Below, piece by piece: positions 1 to 9,490 of a stretch of DNA of 64,000 bases. This DNA comes from Methylogaea oryzae (lineage in GTDB: Bacteria > Pseudomonadota > Gammaproteobacteria > Methylococcales > Methylococcaceae), in assembly GCF_019669985.1 (NCBI RefSeq), contig NZ_AP019782.1, positions 2,350,001 to 2,414,000 of the forward strand, in the 5' to 3' direction. The position numbers and the translations under genes are program-made. Each line of letters starts with the position of its first letter. Position 1 is the first letter of the stretch. The notes below the pieces were generated by a model. That model did no database searches. It had not been told where the DNA came from and saw nothing but the letters and a program-made list of their open reading frames with translations.

Positions 1-614
1 TCCCCGATCACTTGGTCGGCGGTCTTAACGCGGGGCTGCCGCCCGAAGGTGACGATGATGTCGCAAAACTCGCAACGGTAGGGACAACCGCGGGAAATCT
101 GCAGGCTGCCCTGTAGATAACGGTCGAGCTTGAGCAAATCGAGGCGTTGGGCGGGCACACTGGCCATATCGGTACGCTCGCTCTGCTCGTAGCGGATTTG
201 ATGGCCGCCAGCGGCCCAATCGCGCAAGAAAACCGGCCAAGTTTGCTCCGCTTCGCCGACAAAAATCACATCGGCCAAACCTTGCAGATAGTCCTCCTGC
301 ACGGTGATCCACGGCCCGCCCACCGCCAAGAACTTGCCCATCGCTTTCACTTTGCCGGCGATCTCCCGCATCCGCTCGCGCTGGACGACCATGCCGGTCA
401 AGCCGACGATGTCGGCCCGGGCCACTTCGTCGTAGTCGATGGGCTCCACTGCTTCGTCGAAAATGCGCACCTCGTGTTCCGCCGGCGTCAGCGCGGCCAA
501 CAGCGCCAAAGCCGCCGTCGGAATGACGGCTTGCCGGCCGAGGATGGGCAGGGAGTGGGTCATGCTCCAAAAGGAAGCGGAAAAGCACGGGTTTATCAGA
601 ATAATGTTTGCCAT
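1..614 (-). CDS. B12-binding-domain radical SAM protein (partial, N-terminal 204 residues)
   Basis: The gene starts at 614 and runs off the left edge. Residues 1-130 look like the cobalamin-binding Rossmann domain found at the N terminus of class B radical SAM enzymes. The radical SAM cluster motif C-x3-C-x2-C follows at about C177, C181 and C184 (SRGCPYRCEFCD), then a GRxPRxKT segment. The family reduces S-adenosylmethionine with a [4Fe-4S] cluster to make a radical, often for methyl transfer. The motif neighbourhood resembles DUF4070/HpnP-like enzymes, and HpnP is the hopanoid C-2 methylase. The C-terminal half that would decide the substrate is outside the window, so I stop at the family. 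It is divergent from rdrA across a 281-bp gap. Confidence 0.85.
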   Translation of the reverse strand, partial: MANIILINPCFSASFWSMTHSLPILGRQAVIPTAALALLAALTPAEHEVRIFDEAVEPIDYDEVARADIVGLTGMVVQRERMREIAGKVKAMGKFLAVGGPWITVQEDYLQGLADVIFVGEAEQTWPVFLRDWAAGGHQIRYEQSERTDMASVPAQRLDLLKLDRYLQGSLQISRGCPYRCEFCDIIVTFGRQPRVKTADQVIG

Positions 615-685
615 GGCGTAAATCCGTAAACCGCATTCGACGACTTGCCGCAAGTTGTTTCAGGGCCACACCAAGCAGCGGTCAA

Positions 686-767
686 TGTATCCATGGTAAC
701 CAGCCGCGCCCCAGGCAAACAACCGAGCCAAATCCCGACTGGCCCAACTATCGCCCAAATGGATACA
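686..767. promoter_or_regulatory. Widely spaced 9-bp inverted repeat upstream of rdrA
   Basis: TGTATCCAT at 686-694 and its exact reverse complement ATGGATACA at 759-767 lie in the 281-bp gap between the divergent radical SAM gene and rdrA. They could be two half-sites of a looping operator or part of an RNA fold. No clear sigma-70 promoter was found between them. This is an inference from symmetry alone. Confidence 0.25.
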
Positions 768-895
768 CTAGGCCGCCCGTCGACACCAGACGGTGCAAGG
801 ACACTCTCGCTCGACTCAGCGTTAACGCCACAGGGGAAACGCCCCACGGACCCGCCAGCGGGCTATACATAAGGCACGGAACAAGGAGATTGCCG

Positions 896-3445
896 ATGAC
901 AGACCACTTCCGCCGGCTAGAAGCCATACCCCTGAGCTGGAACGACCTCAGCAACGACCAGAAAAACGCGGTGGAAGCCGTCTCCGCTTGGCTGGTCAAT
1001 GCCATCGACGCCATACCCGCCCGGCAAGAACGCCACTTCCGCCCGGCCTATCCCTTACCGCTGCTGGATCACAATCGCCGCAGTCAACTGGCTTTCATTG
1101 ACGGCGACCGCGGCACAGGGAAAAGCTCGGTACTGCTGACCTTGCAAAATATGACGATATCGGCTGAACCCGATCACAGCTATGCCAGTGATTTATATGA
1201 AGATCATAAGTTCAACGCTTTTGAGCGTCTGGATAAGCTGAGGCAGCACGTGGTCTGGCTTGAAACCCTGGACATGGAACCCCTGTCGCGGGGCACCAAT
1301 TTGTTCGCCGCCATCCTCGCCCGCATCGCCAAAATGCTGGACGCCGGCCTGCACGGGCTGCCGCCCATCGCCGCCGCCCTGGAAAAGCCGGACGGCCTGG
1401 CCGACGTGCTGGCGAAACTGCACCAGCTGCAAAACGACGCGGCCATCGTATGGGACCGGATGGACGGCACAGGCCAAGGTGGAGATCCTCAAGCACGCGC
1501 CCTCTGGGTAATGCAGGCGGAAAAGGCCGGGCTGGACTTGCACGGCCGGCTTACCGAAGTGCTGGACGGCATTGCCCGCCACCTGCGTTTCGACGGGGTG
1601 GAAAACCCTTTGTTCGTGCTGCCGGTGGACGATTTCGACCTGGCCCCTGCCCATTGTCTGGAACTGCTGCGGCTGATCCGCATGATCACCACGCCCCGGC
1701 TGTTTTTTGTGATTGCTGGCAATACCCGCATCGCCGAGTCGGTGCTTAAGCTGCGCACCGAAGGGGATTTGCTCCGCCTCGTCGAAGGCAAGCCGTCCGA
1801 CAGCAACGAAATGCAGGAGCGCGCCGCCGAAATCGCCGCCAACAATATGCGCAAGCTGGTGCCGCCGGGCCAGCGGGCCATGTTGAAGCGATTGCGCCTG
1901 GAAGAAGCGCTTCGTATTAGGGCGGAGCCTAGGGGGCGTTCGCTCAGGGATCGGCTGGCCGACATTCGTTTCGAGGTCAATCAAGCCCCGACCGATAATC
2001 CTGAAATGTCGCTGTCGCAGTTCCTTTTATTGGACGAAAAGGCTGTGGGCGGCGCTTCCATGACGGCGGAATGGCTAGCCGGCACGCCGAGGCAGGCGCT
2101 CGACTATGCGGAAATGCTGGCCAAATTCGTCCGCCCAAGAACCCAAGCAACGACGACCGATAAAGGTAAAAGCCGGGCAAGGAACATGGCGAAGGACGCC
2201 CCACGCCATATTCAGTATCGACATGACGATCAACTGCTTTCTGTACTGTTGGAAGATATTGGGCGCCAGATAAAAGAAGACTGGATTCTGCCCTACGCGC
2301 TACGGCAGCGGCTGACCGACAAACTCGATACCTCTTTAGGTATCTCACTGGATTTCCAAAATCAATTGTACGTCGACCAAAGTGCCTTGCGAGAGGAGCT
2401 AAAGACATCCGGTGGGGCCACAGTCATTATAAGTAACCCCTATTTCGCAGGATTATTCATCACCACCGGCCGAGATTCGGCCGGCGGCCAGCCCGACACC
2501 GAAGGGAAACGAAGCGGAATCGAGATTCCTCGCCAAATCGCCTCCGCCGTCTTGTTTGCTCACGATCTGGCGGTATCTCTATGGGGCGGCTATCTCCGGC
2601 ATAGCGCCTTGACTTACGGGACGGAACTAGGCCCGAAAGTAACCGCGGTCTGGGGGTATGGGCAAAAGAAAAATACACCTGTCGTTTGGCCATTGCCCGA
2701 ATGGTGGACTTTCCGCGATTACGAACGGTTCGCCCACCAATGGAGGCTGCACGCGGCGCAATGCGACGGGCGGTATGGGCTAGCCTGGGTCATGGCGATT
2801 CTGGAAGTCGTATGCAACGAAGCCTATGAAGGCGGTAACGAAGGGCTTAGTAAAACTCGCCTGCAACGTCTCCTGAGTTGCATGGCGAATGAGAAACCGA
2901 AACGCATGGCGCGACGCGTCCTTAGGGACAGCGTGCTGACAGCCATCGCGCTGATGTTGGCGCCGGAGTCCGCGTCAGGCTTGGATGTTAGTGCCTTTAC
3001 CGACGAAACAATCGGTTTTATACGCGCCATCAGCAATCAACCTACTTTGGTCGGCAGAATACGCCGGCGCCGCGCACAAATATGGAATCAGGCCAATTAT
3101 CAGGGAATCGCTATAACCAAGCAGGAGATTGAGCTTTGTTTTGCTATTTCTCCAGAGCGCGCAAAGAAGGATTTTAATGATCGTGTACGAGGGCTCACAC
3201 GCTACGCTCAAGTAGAAAAACAAGCAGAACTACTGCGCAAGAGCATCGATTACAATACAAAATTTACTATGCTTAAAACCCTGAAAAATCAGATTAACGC
3301 AACGCATCAGGACGATTTGCTAAATAACCTCGAGACGCTTTTGCTATATGAAGATTACTATAAAGACAAACAGAACAAATTCAATGAACTATGCAATGGT
3401 ATATTCATCCCAGAAGAAGACGATTTCATTATTGCGGGAAATTGA
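896..3445 (+). CDS. rdrA: RADAR defence ATPase RdrA
   Basis: This 849-aa P-loop NTPase has Walker A GDRGTGKSS at residues 70-78 (K76) and a Walker B-like hydrophobic strand ending VDDFDL at about 243-248. A long helical region with no recognised domain follows. In RADAR the ATPase RdrA assembles with the deaminase RdrB to give abortive anti-phage defence. I assign RdrA from the P-loop, the length and above all the next gene, an unusually large adenosine deaminase. The start at 896 is preceded by AAGGAG at 883-888; the longer open frame from 608 extends into low-complexity, non-protein-like sequence. No third RADAR gene (SLATT or Csx27 type) is visible next to it. The last 300 bp are richer in A+T than the body of the gene. 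Confidence 0.85.
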   Translation: MTDHFRRLEAIPLSWNDLSNDQKNAVEAVSAWLVNAIDAIPARQERHFRPAYPLPLLDHNRRSQLAFIDGDRGTGKSSVLLTLQNMTISAEPDHSYASDLYEDHKFNAFERLDKLRQHVVWLETLDMEPLSRGTNLFAAILARIAKMLDAGLHGLPPIAAALEKPDGLADVLAKLHQLQNDAAIVWDRMDGTGQGGDPQARALWVMQAEKAGLDLHGRLTEVLDGIARHLRFDGVENPLFVLPVDDFDLAPAHCLELLRLIRMITTPRLFFVIAGNTRIAESVLKLRTEGDLLRLVEGKPSDSNEMQERAAEIAANNMRKLVPPGQRAMLKRLRLEEALRIRAEPRGRSLRDRLADIRFEVNQAPTDNPEMSLSQFLLLDEKAVGGASMTAEWLAGTPRQALDYAEMLAKFVRPRTQATTTDKGKSRARNMAKDAPRHIQYRHDDQLLSVLLEDIGRQIKEDWILPYALRQRLTDKLDTSLGISLDFQNQLYVDQSALREELKTSGGATVIISNPYFAGLFITTGRDSAGGQPDTEGKRSGIEIPRQIASAVLFAHDLAVSLWGGYLRHSALTYGTELGPKVTAVWGYGQKKNTPVVWPLPEWWTFRDYERFAHQWRLHAAQCDGRYGLAWVMAILEVVCNEAYEGGNEGLSKTRLQRLLSCMANEKPKRMARRVLRDSVLTAIALMLAPESASGLDVSAFTDETIGFIRAISNQPTLVGRIRRRRAQIWNQANYQGIAITKQEIELCFAISPERAKKDFNDRVRGLTRYAQVEKQAELLRKSIDYNTKFTMLKTLKNQINATHQDDLLNNLETLLLYEDYYKDKQNKFNELCNGIFIPEEDDFIIAGN

Positions 3446-3451
3446 ATAACG

Positions 3452-3536
3452 CGTAGCCTGGGTTGGAGCAAGAGCGGAAACCCGGCATGGCCGGCGAACC
3501 AATCGCCGGGTTTCGTAGACTCAACTCAGCCTACAC
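3452..3536. repeat. Imperfect intergenic palindrome between rdrA and rdrB
   Basis: GAAACCCGGC at 3477-3486 pairs with GCCGGGTTTC at 3505-3514. Outside it, GTAGCCTGGGTTGG (from 3452) pairs imperfectly with CAACTCAGCCTAC (ending 3534). The whole resembles the dispersed 'GTAGCCTGGGTT...AACCC' intergenic palindromes common in proteobacteria. It has no T-run, so it is more likely a mobile or REP-like element, or an mRNA-stabilising hairpin, than a terminator. Confidence 0.6.
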
Positions 3537-3558
3537 GCCGAATCGGCCCGACTGGACA

Positions 3559-3581
3559 GTCCCCACGCGCAGCGTGGGGAC
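3559..3581. repeat. REP-like perfect hairpin between rdrA and rdrB
   Basis: GTCCCCACGC (3559-3568) and GCGTGGGGAC (3572-3581) form a 10-bp stem with a 3-nt loop, 72 bp before rdrB. The sequence is of the common 'TCCCCACGC..GCGTGGGGA' REP type. It resembles half of a type I-E CRISPR repeat but is single. Confidence 0.55.
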
Positions 3582-3652
3582 GCTTAAACCAGGAAATCTG
3601 AAAAAACCCGGCCGCCCGATAACGGCGGCGATAATGTGATTTGGTTATTGCC

Positions 3653-6265
3653 ATGCATAGCCCAGCCGGCCTGCGCACTTCCTCTTTTCCCACCGAACAC
3701 CTGGACGCCGAACTGCTGGCGGCGCCGTTTGCCGCCCGTAGCGCTTTCGACGGCGCCCTGGCCGTGCTGGAACCGGACCTAAACAACGCAATGGCGCTGC
3801 TGTGGCGCGAAGCGGAAAAGGACCTGCTGTTCCGCTTTCCCGGCATCTCGGTGGACGAATTGATTTTCCGGCGGGACCAAACCTGGTTCGGCGCGCCGGA
3901 GCCGGACAGCAAGCCTGTGCCGCTGGCCGCAGTGTTGTGCCGATCCACGCGCGAGCTATTGACGCCGGATGCCGGGCGGGCTCACTTATGCAGCCATTCG
4001 CCCGGCACGGAGGCGGAGCGGCGGCGGGTATGGCGCTGGCTGACTTTCGCCTTGCCGGCTGACTTGCTGCTAGCCGCCGCCGATGCCGACACCGAGCGGC
4101 TGGAGACGGTATCGCCCAGGCTCCGCGCCCAATTGGCGGACCGCGGTTTGGCCGAGCCCCACCTGCACCTGAAAGCCGCCATCGGTTTTCCCGCCCTATG
4201 GGCTTCGGCGATGCGCTCCCTGGCGCGGACGGATGCCAAGGCAGACATGCTGGACAGCCCCGGCGCCGAGTGGGACGAGGGCAAGTCGCTGGCGCCCTTG
4301 CTGCTGCGCTGCGCCCTGGCCCGGCTGCTGTTGGCGGCTTTCCTACGTACTCCGTCGGCTTGGGGCCAAGGATTCGGCGATTTTCTGGAAAAACATGCCG
4401 CACCCGGCCTGCATAGCCGTTTCGGCGCCCTGGACTGCCGGCCTTTGTGGCGCACGGTCTATAGCTTGGCTGCGGGCCAAGCGGAGCGAGGCGATGCTTT
4501 TGCCGTGCTGCGCGACCTGTACGCCCGCTTGATCGGCCCTGCCCGTGCCGGCTGCGCGGTGGCTGAACTCGATCCGGTCAGCCACTGGTTTGCGCCCGCG
4601 GCAGACAACCATCCGGATTTTGCTTTGACCCGCGCGGCGCTGGCTTATCTGAACCGGCAAGGCGCTGGAGACAAGCTGTTCGCCAAGCTGTTCTGGCAAA
4701 CGGTGCGCGGCCGGGTGATTTTTTTCCGCCACGTGGTGCAGCGGCCGATGACTCCCGGCCTGCAATGGTTTTCCCGCACCTATGGGCGTTTGTCCGCGCC
4801 GCGCAAGGCGGTGCCGGAAGCGGCGTTCGTACGCCAAGCCGCGGAGCTTGCCGGGCCGGGGCTGCGGGCGCTGGAAGTGCGCATCACGCCGAATTCCGAA
4901 ATGGCGGAGATGGCCGCCACGCTGAGTCGCCTGGACCAGGCTGGACAGGGCCTGCCCAGACGACCGGGCGGAGCCCCTGTCGAGTTGGGCATCACTTTCC
5001 ATTTTTCCCGCAGCCGCGGCCCAGCGACGGACCAGGGCAAGCCGGCTGCCTGGAGCCGCGCCAGCCACGACGACCCGGACTGGCGAGACGCAAAGGAAAA
5101 AACCAGCAACCCTTCCGGTTACCGCTATTCCGGCTATTACCGCGAACAAAGGGGGGCTGCGGTGGCCCTGGCCGCCTTACTCATGGCCTACCCGCGCCTG
5201 CTCGAGCGGGTGCGCGGCATCGACCTTTGCACCGACGAACTGGGCGTGCCGCTATGGGTGGTCAAGCCGTTGGTGGAGCACGTGCAACGGGCGGCCAACG
5301 AGGCGGCGAAGTACCTGCACCGCCTGGAAGGCGGCGATCCACGCCCCTTGGGCGTCACCGTGCACGCCGGCGAGGACTTCGTGCACCTTTGGGGCGGCAT
5401 CCGGCGGGTGGACGAAACGGTGGAATTGCTGCAACTGGGCGAGGGTTCGCGCATCGGCCACGCGGTGGCGTTGGGCGTGGATGTGGAGGCCTGGGCGGCG
5501 CAAAAGCGCCGGCTGGTTATCCCCCTCGGCGAGCGGCTGCTGGATTTGCTCTGGGCCTGGCGGGTGGCCCGGCGAGTGCCGGAGCGGCTGCAAGCCTGGT
5601 TGCCCTGGATCGACCAGGAATTGCTCATGCTCGGCCATGAGCTGTTCGGCCGAAAGATTTCAGCCAGCGAAATGGACCGCTGGTGGTTGTCTTTGCACGA
5701 CAGCCGGATTTTGCGCTCGGTGGGCTTTTCCGATGGGCCCAGCCCTCGAGGGCTGGAGGAAGACGATCCGTGGCAGCGAGATTTGGTCTACCGCTGGCTG
5801 ACCGACCATGCGCTGTTCAGGCGGGCACAGCAACTGGTGCCAGTGAAAGTCGGCCCAGAAGTAGGCTTGGTCAAAGCATTGCAGGCGCATGTGCGGGGTG
5901 AACTAGCCAAGCGCTGCATCGTCGTGGAAATCAACCCCAGCTCCAACCTGCTCATCGGCCACCTGGGCGACCTGACTTCCCATCCGCTGTGGCGCTTGTG
6001 CCCACCGCCGGGCATTGCCGGGGACGCCCCGGCGGTGCGGGTCTGCATCGGTTCCGACGATCCCATCACCTTTACCACCAGCCTCCCGGAGGAATACCAG
6101 TTACTCGCCGACGCGTTGACAGAAGCCGGCTTGGCCGGTCCGGACGTGGATGCATGGCTGGAAGAAGCGCGCCTTTGCGGTCTGAGCGCCCGATTCACCG
6201 TGCCGCGCAGCGGCAAGGACTTATTCAGCCCGATGCGGGCCGACACGCTGCCGCCGCCACTTTGA
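3653..6265 (+). CDS. rdrB: RADAR adenosine deaminase RdrB
   Basis: This 870-aa protein carries adenosine-deaminase metal and substrate motifs spread over a long chain: HLH at 170-172, H571-A-G-E574-D, RIGHA with H603, and SDDP at about 801-804. Ordinary adenosine deaminases are about 350 aa. The roughly 400-residue separation between HxH and HxGE is the insertion-rich layout of RdrB, which converts adenosine-type substrates to inosine during phage infection (RNA editing and nucleotide deamination have both been reported). All zinc ligands and the catalytic Glu are present, so the enzyme should be active. The ATG at 3653 is preferred; a TTG at 3641 is in frame and neither has a strong ribosome-binding site. 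It lies 207 bp after rdrA with palindromes between, so expression of the two may be uneven. Confidence 0.88.
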   Translation: MHSPAGLRTSSFPTEHLDAELLAAPFAARSAFDGALAVLEPDLNNAMALLWREAEKDLLFRFPGISVDELIFRRDQTWFGAPEPDSKPVPLAAVLCRSTRELLTPDAGRAHLCSHSPGTEAERRRVWRWLTFALPADLLLAAADADTERLETVSPRLRAQLADRGLAEPHLHLKAAIGFPALWASAMRSLARTDAKADMLDSPGAEWDEGKSLAPLLLRCALARLLLAAFLRTPSAWGQGFGDFLEKHAAPGLHSRFGALDCRPLWRTVYSLAAGQAERGDAFAVLRDLYARLIGPARAGCAVAELDPVSHWFAPAADNHPDFALTRAALAYLNRQGAGDKLFAKLFWQTVRGRVIFFRHVVQRPMTPGLQWFSRTYGRLSAPRKAVPEAAFVRQAAELAGPGLRALEVRITPNSEMAEMAATLSRLDQAGQGLPRRPGGAPVELGITFHFSRSRGPATDQGKPAAWSRASHDDPDWRDAKEKTSNPSGYRYSGYYREQRGAAVALAALLMAYPRLLERVRGIDLCTDELGVPLWVVKPLVEHVQRAANEAAKYLHRLEGGDPRPLGVTVHAGEDFVHLWGGIRRVDETVELLQLGEGSRIGHAVALGVDVEAWAAQKRRLVIPLGERLLDLLWAWRVARRVPERLQAWLPWIDQELLMLGHELFGRKISASEMDRWWLSLHDSRILRSVGFSDGPSPRGLEEDDPWQRDLVYRWLTDHALFRRAQQLVPVKVGPEVGLVKALQAHVRGELAKRCIVVEINPSSNLLIGHLGDLTSHPLWRLCPPPGIAGDAPAVRVCIGSDDPITFTTSLPEEYQLLADALTEAGLAGPDVDAWLEEARLCGLSARFTVPRSGKDLFSPMRADTLPPPL

Positions 6266-6429
6266 CCCCCATTAGTGCGGTTGTCTCGCCGGTCCCCTGT
6301 CGACGAGAATGGACCGAACCAGAGTACAATAACGACATCCTAATCCCGCCTCCCTGTTTGTGGCCGGTCCCGACTGGGCCGCACCGCCGGAAGCGTCTCT
6401 TTGTCATCACCAACACTCTGGAAACACCC

Positions 6430-8022
6430 TTGCTATCTACCGCCAACATCACCATGCAATTCGGCGCCAAGCCGCTGTTCGAAAACGTCTCCGTCAAATT
6501 CGGCGACGGCAACCGCTACGGCCTGATCGGCGCCAACGGCTGCGGCAAATCCACCTTCATGAAGATCCTCGGCGGCGATCTGGAGCCCACCGCCGGCAAC
6601 GTCTCCCTCGATCCCAACGAACGGCTGGGCAAGCTGCGCCAGGACCAGTTCGCCTATGAAGACCAGCGCGTGTTGGACGTGGTGATGATGGGCCATGGCG
6701 AAATGTGGGCGGCCATGTCCGAGCGCGACGCCATTTACGCCAACCCCGAGGCTTCCGAGGACGATTACATGCGCGCCGCCGAGTTGGAAGCGGTGTTCGC
6801 CGAATTCGACGGCTACACGGCGGAATCGCGCGCTGGCGAATTGCTGCTGGGCGTGGGCATCCCCCTGGAGCAGCACAACGGCCCCATGAGCGCCGTGGCG
6901 CCGGGCTGGAAGCTGCGCGTACTGCTGGCCCAGGCCCTGTTCTCCAACCCGGACATCCTGCTGCTGGACGAACCGACCAACAACCTGGACATCAACACCA
7001 TCCGCTGGCTGGAGAACGTGCTGAACGCGCGCGGCAGCACCATGGTCATCATTTCCCACGATCGCCACTTCCTCAACAGCGTCTGCACCCACATGGCGGA
7101 CATGGACTACGGCGAACTGCGGGTTTATCCGGGCAATTACGACGACTACATGATCGCCTCCACCCAGGCGCGCGAGCGCCTGTTGGCCGACAACGCCAAG
7201 AAGAAGGCGCAGATCGCCGAACTGCAAAGTTTCGTCAGCCGCTTCTCGGCCAACGCTTCTAAGGCCAAGCAGGCCACCTCCCGCGCCAAGCAGATCGAAA
7301 AAATCCAGTTGGAGGACATCAAGCTGTCCAGCCGCGTCAACCCGTTCATCCGCTTCAACCAGGAGAAAAAGCTGTACCGCCTGGCGCTGGAAGTGGAAGG
7401 ACTGGCCAAGGGCTACGACGATGGCCCGCTGTTCCAGGGATTGAACCTGATGGTGGAAGTGGGCGAAAAAGTCGCCGTGATCGGCCCCAACGGCATCGGC
7501 AAGACCACCCTGCTGCGTACCCTGGTGGGCGAACTGACGCCGGACGCCGGCAACGTCAAATGGTCTGAGAACATCAATCTGGGCTATTTCGCCCAGGACC
7601 ACGCGGCCGATTTCGCCGAGGACCTCAACCTGTTCGATTGGATGAGCCAGTGGAAACGCGAATCCGACGACGAGCAAGCGGTGCGCGCCACCCTGGGCCG
7701 GCTGCTGTTCTCCCAGGAGGAAAGCAAGAAGTCGGTGAAAGTGCTGTCCGGCGGCGAGCAAGGCCGCATGCTGTTCGGCAAACTGATGCTGCAGCAGCCC
7801 AACATCCTGGTGCTGGACGAACCCACCAACCACTTGGACATGGAGTCCATCGAGTCGCTCAACGGCGCGCTGGAGCAATACCCCGGCACGTTGATCTTCG
7901 TCAGCCACGACCGGGAATTCGTCTCCTCCCTGGCGACGCGCATCATCGAGCTGGGCCCGCAGGGCGTGGTGAACTTCAACGGCAGTTACGACGACTACCT
8001 GGCGAGCCAGGGCGTGGAGTGA
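6430..8022 (+). CDS. ybiT: ABC-F family ATP-binding protein, YbiT type
   Basis: This 530-aa soluble protein has two ABC ATPase domains and no membrane segments. Domain 1 has Walker [10 protein letters not shown] and Walker [11 protein letters not shown]; domain 2 has GPNGIGKTT, the signature LSGGEQGR and [10 protein letters not shown] charged linker of the ABC-F type joins them. The first signature is the variant seen in YbiT (AVAPGWKLR). ABC-F proteins bind the ribosomal E site and affect translation elongation or stalling. I use a TTG start at 6430 because it matches the length and N terminus of YbiT proteins ([12 protein letters not shown]); no ATG upstream gives a sensible N terminus. It is the first gene after RADAR and is probably core genome. 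Confidence 0.88.
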   Translation: MLSTANITMQFGAKPLFENVSVKFGDGNRYGLIGANGCGKSTFMKILGGDLEPTAGNVSLDPNERLGKLRQDQFAYEDQRVLDVVMMGHGEMWAAMSERDAIYANPEASEDDYMRAAELEAVFAEFDGYTAESRAGELLLGVGIPLEQHNGPMSAVAPGWKLRVLLAQALFSNPDILLLDEPTNNLDINTIRWLENVLNARGSTMVIISHDRHFLNSVCTHMADMDYGELRVYPGNYDDYMIASTQARERLLADNAKKKAQIAELQSFVSRFSANASKAKQATSRAKQIEKIQLEDIKLSSRVNPFIRFNQEKKLYRLALEVEGLAKGYDDGPLFQGLNLMVEVGEKVAVIGPNGIGKTTLLRTLVGELTPDAGNVKWSENINLGYFAQDHAADFAEDLNLFDWMSQWKRESDDEQAVRATLGRLLFSQEESKKSVKVLSGGEQGRMLFGKLMLQQPNILVLDEPTNHLDMESIESLNGALEQYPGTLIFVSHDREFVSSLATRIIELGPQGVVNFNGSYDDYLASQGVE

Positions 8023-8044
8023 CCGGGAGCGAGCGGATAACCGG

Positions 8045-9322
8045 CTAGCCCGCGGCCGGCCCCGACTCCCCTTCGCGCAGGGCCGCTTGATGGCAAGCGG
8101 GCAGATGCGCGGCCACCGTCTCGACGATCTCGCTGTCCAAATGGCCTTGCTGCGCCAGCCGGCGCAGCGTGCCGAGGATATCCTCCGGCGCCATCGGCCC
8201 GCGGTAAGGACGGGCTTGCGCCAGGGCTTGATAAACGTCGGCCACGCTGATGATGCGCGCCTCCAAAGGCAAATGGCTGGCGTCCAAGTGGAAGGGATAG
8301 CCCTGGCCGTTCATTTTCTCGTGATGATAGGCGGCCCAATCGGCGATTTGGTCGATGCCGCCGATGCGCCGGAGAATTTGGTGAGTGGTCAGGGAGTGGT
8401 GCTTCATCTGGCCGAACTGCTCGTCGGACAGCGGCTTGGGACTTTCCAGAATTTCGTCCGGAATGCCCAGCTTGCCGATGTCGTGCAGCAGCCCCGCGAC
8501 CTCGATCATTTCCCGGTGGCGTTCGCCCAGCCCGAGCAGGCGGCCCAAATAACTCGACAGGCGGGCGACGCCGGCCGAGTGGCGATAGGTGTAGGGAGAC
8601 TTGGCGTCCACGATCAACGACATGATGCCGGCGGCCTGGCGGAACTCCGACCAAGTGAGGTTTTGCTCCGTGTCGTGGGCCAACATGGCTTGTTGAAAAT
8701 CCTCGATGGCCTGGGTTTCGCACAAATCGGTCCAGAAATCCGTTTGCTCCGACGCGCTGCGCAAAGCGTCCAGCAAAACGCCGGCAAAGACGCTGTCGCG
8801 GTGGGCTTCCATTTGCGCCAGCACCGTTTCCCGTTGGGCGAACAAGCTGCCGTCGCCGTAATAAGGCGCGGCCGCCACGTCGACGCGATCGGCCAGATAA
8901 ATCAGGTTGGCCAGCAACGCTTGCTCGGCCTCCATATCGCCGGCCTGCAGCAGCGACCAGCGGGTATGGTGGTAGCGAATGATGGGGGCGAAATTCGCCA
9001 ACGGCGGAAAATCCTTGAGCAAGGCATAACCGATGTCGCAATGCTGCTGGGCGCCGCTCCACTCCAGCTCGCCCAGGAGATTGTGGTGCTCGCGGCTTGA
9101 GGACACGCCGCAGTCGTGCAACAACCCGGCGTCGTAGACACGGGTGAGGGGCACGCCGAAACCGGCCATCTGCCGCGCCAGCTTGACCGCGATCATGCCG
9201 ACCCGGCGGCCGTGGTAACAGTCGTCTATGCCGACCAAGTCGACGGTGTAAGCCAACATGCGGATCAACTTGCGGCGGCTGATCTGCTGCGATGGGTCGG
9301 TGGTGCGGGAGAGGGTTTGCAT
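8045..9322 (-). CDS. Tandem HD / HD-GYP domain phosphodiesterase
   Basis: This 425-aa cytoplasmic protein has two HD-superfamily domains. The first (about 20-150) keeps H37, H69-D70 and H118-H119. The second (about 230-400) is a HD-GYP domain with HDIGKLGIP at 280-288 and HHEKMNGQGYP at 333-343. HD-GYP domains hydrolyse c-di-GMP, or cGAMP in some lineages. The usual HHE..DGxGYP carries Asn here (MNGQGYP), a tolerated variant whose effect is unknown. No sensor or receiver domain is fused, so the first HD domain may regulate the second. It ends 23 bp from ybiT (convergent) and is divergent from psd. Confidence 0.82.
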   Translation of the reverse strand: MQTLSRTTDPSQQISRRKLIRMLAYTVDLVGIDDCYHGRRVGMIAVKLARQMAGFGVPLTRVYDAGLLHDCGVSSSREHHNLLGELEWSGAQQHCDIGYALLKDFPPLANFAPIIRYHHTRWSLLQAGDMEAEQALLANLIYLADRVDVAAAPYYGDGSLFAQRETVLAQMEAHRDSVFAGVLLDALRSASEQTDFWTDLCETQAIEDFQQAMLAHDTEQNLTWSEFRQAAGIMSLIVDAKSPYTYRHSAGVARLSSYLGRLLGLGERHREMIEVAGLLHDIGKLGIPDEILESPKPLSDEQFGQMKHHSLTTHQILRRIGGIDQIADWAAYHHEKMNGQGYPFHLDASHLPLEARIISVADVYQALAQARPYRGPMAPEDILGTLRRLAQQGHLDSEIVETVAAHLPACHQAALREGESGPAAG

Positions 9323-9490
9323 AAGATGCTCCTGCCGGTAGCGGTTTTATCCATTTATACACGAACGCCGTCGTCGTACCATTATCACCCCGCTGCCGCG
9401 CAAGGAATACCGGGAAGGAAGCCGCAACACCGCCGCCCCTAAGCATTTTGCCGCGCCACTTTTATCGCAATTTTGGATCATAAAAACCCT

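Noticed and set aside
608-895. N-terminal extension of RdrA from an ATG at 608
   Set aside because: The extension is not protein-like, crosses the divergent gene's start, and the ATG at 896 has AAGGAG upstream.
3559-3581. Sequence resembling a type I-E CRISPR repeat stem
   Set aside because: There is one copy only, no spacers and no cas genes; a REP-like hairpin explains it.
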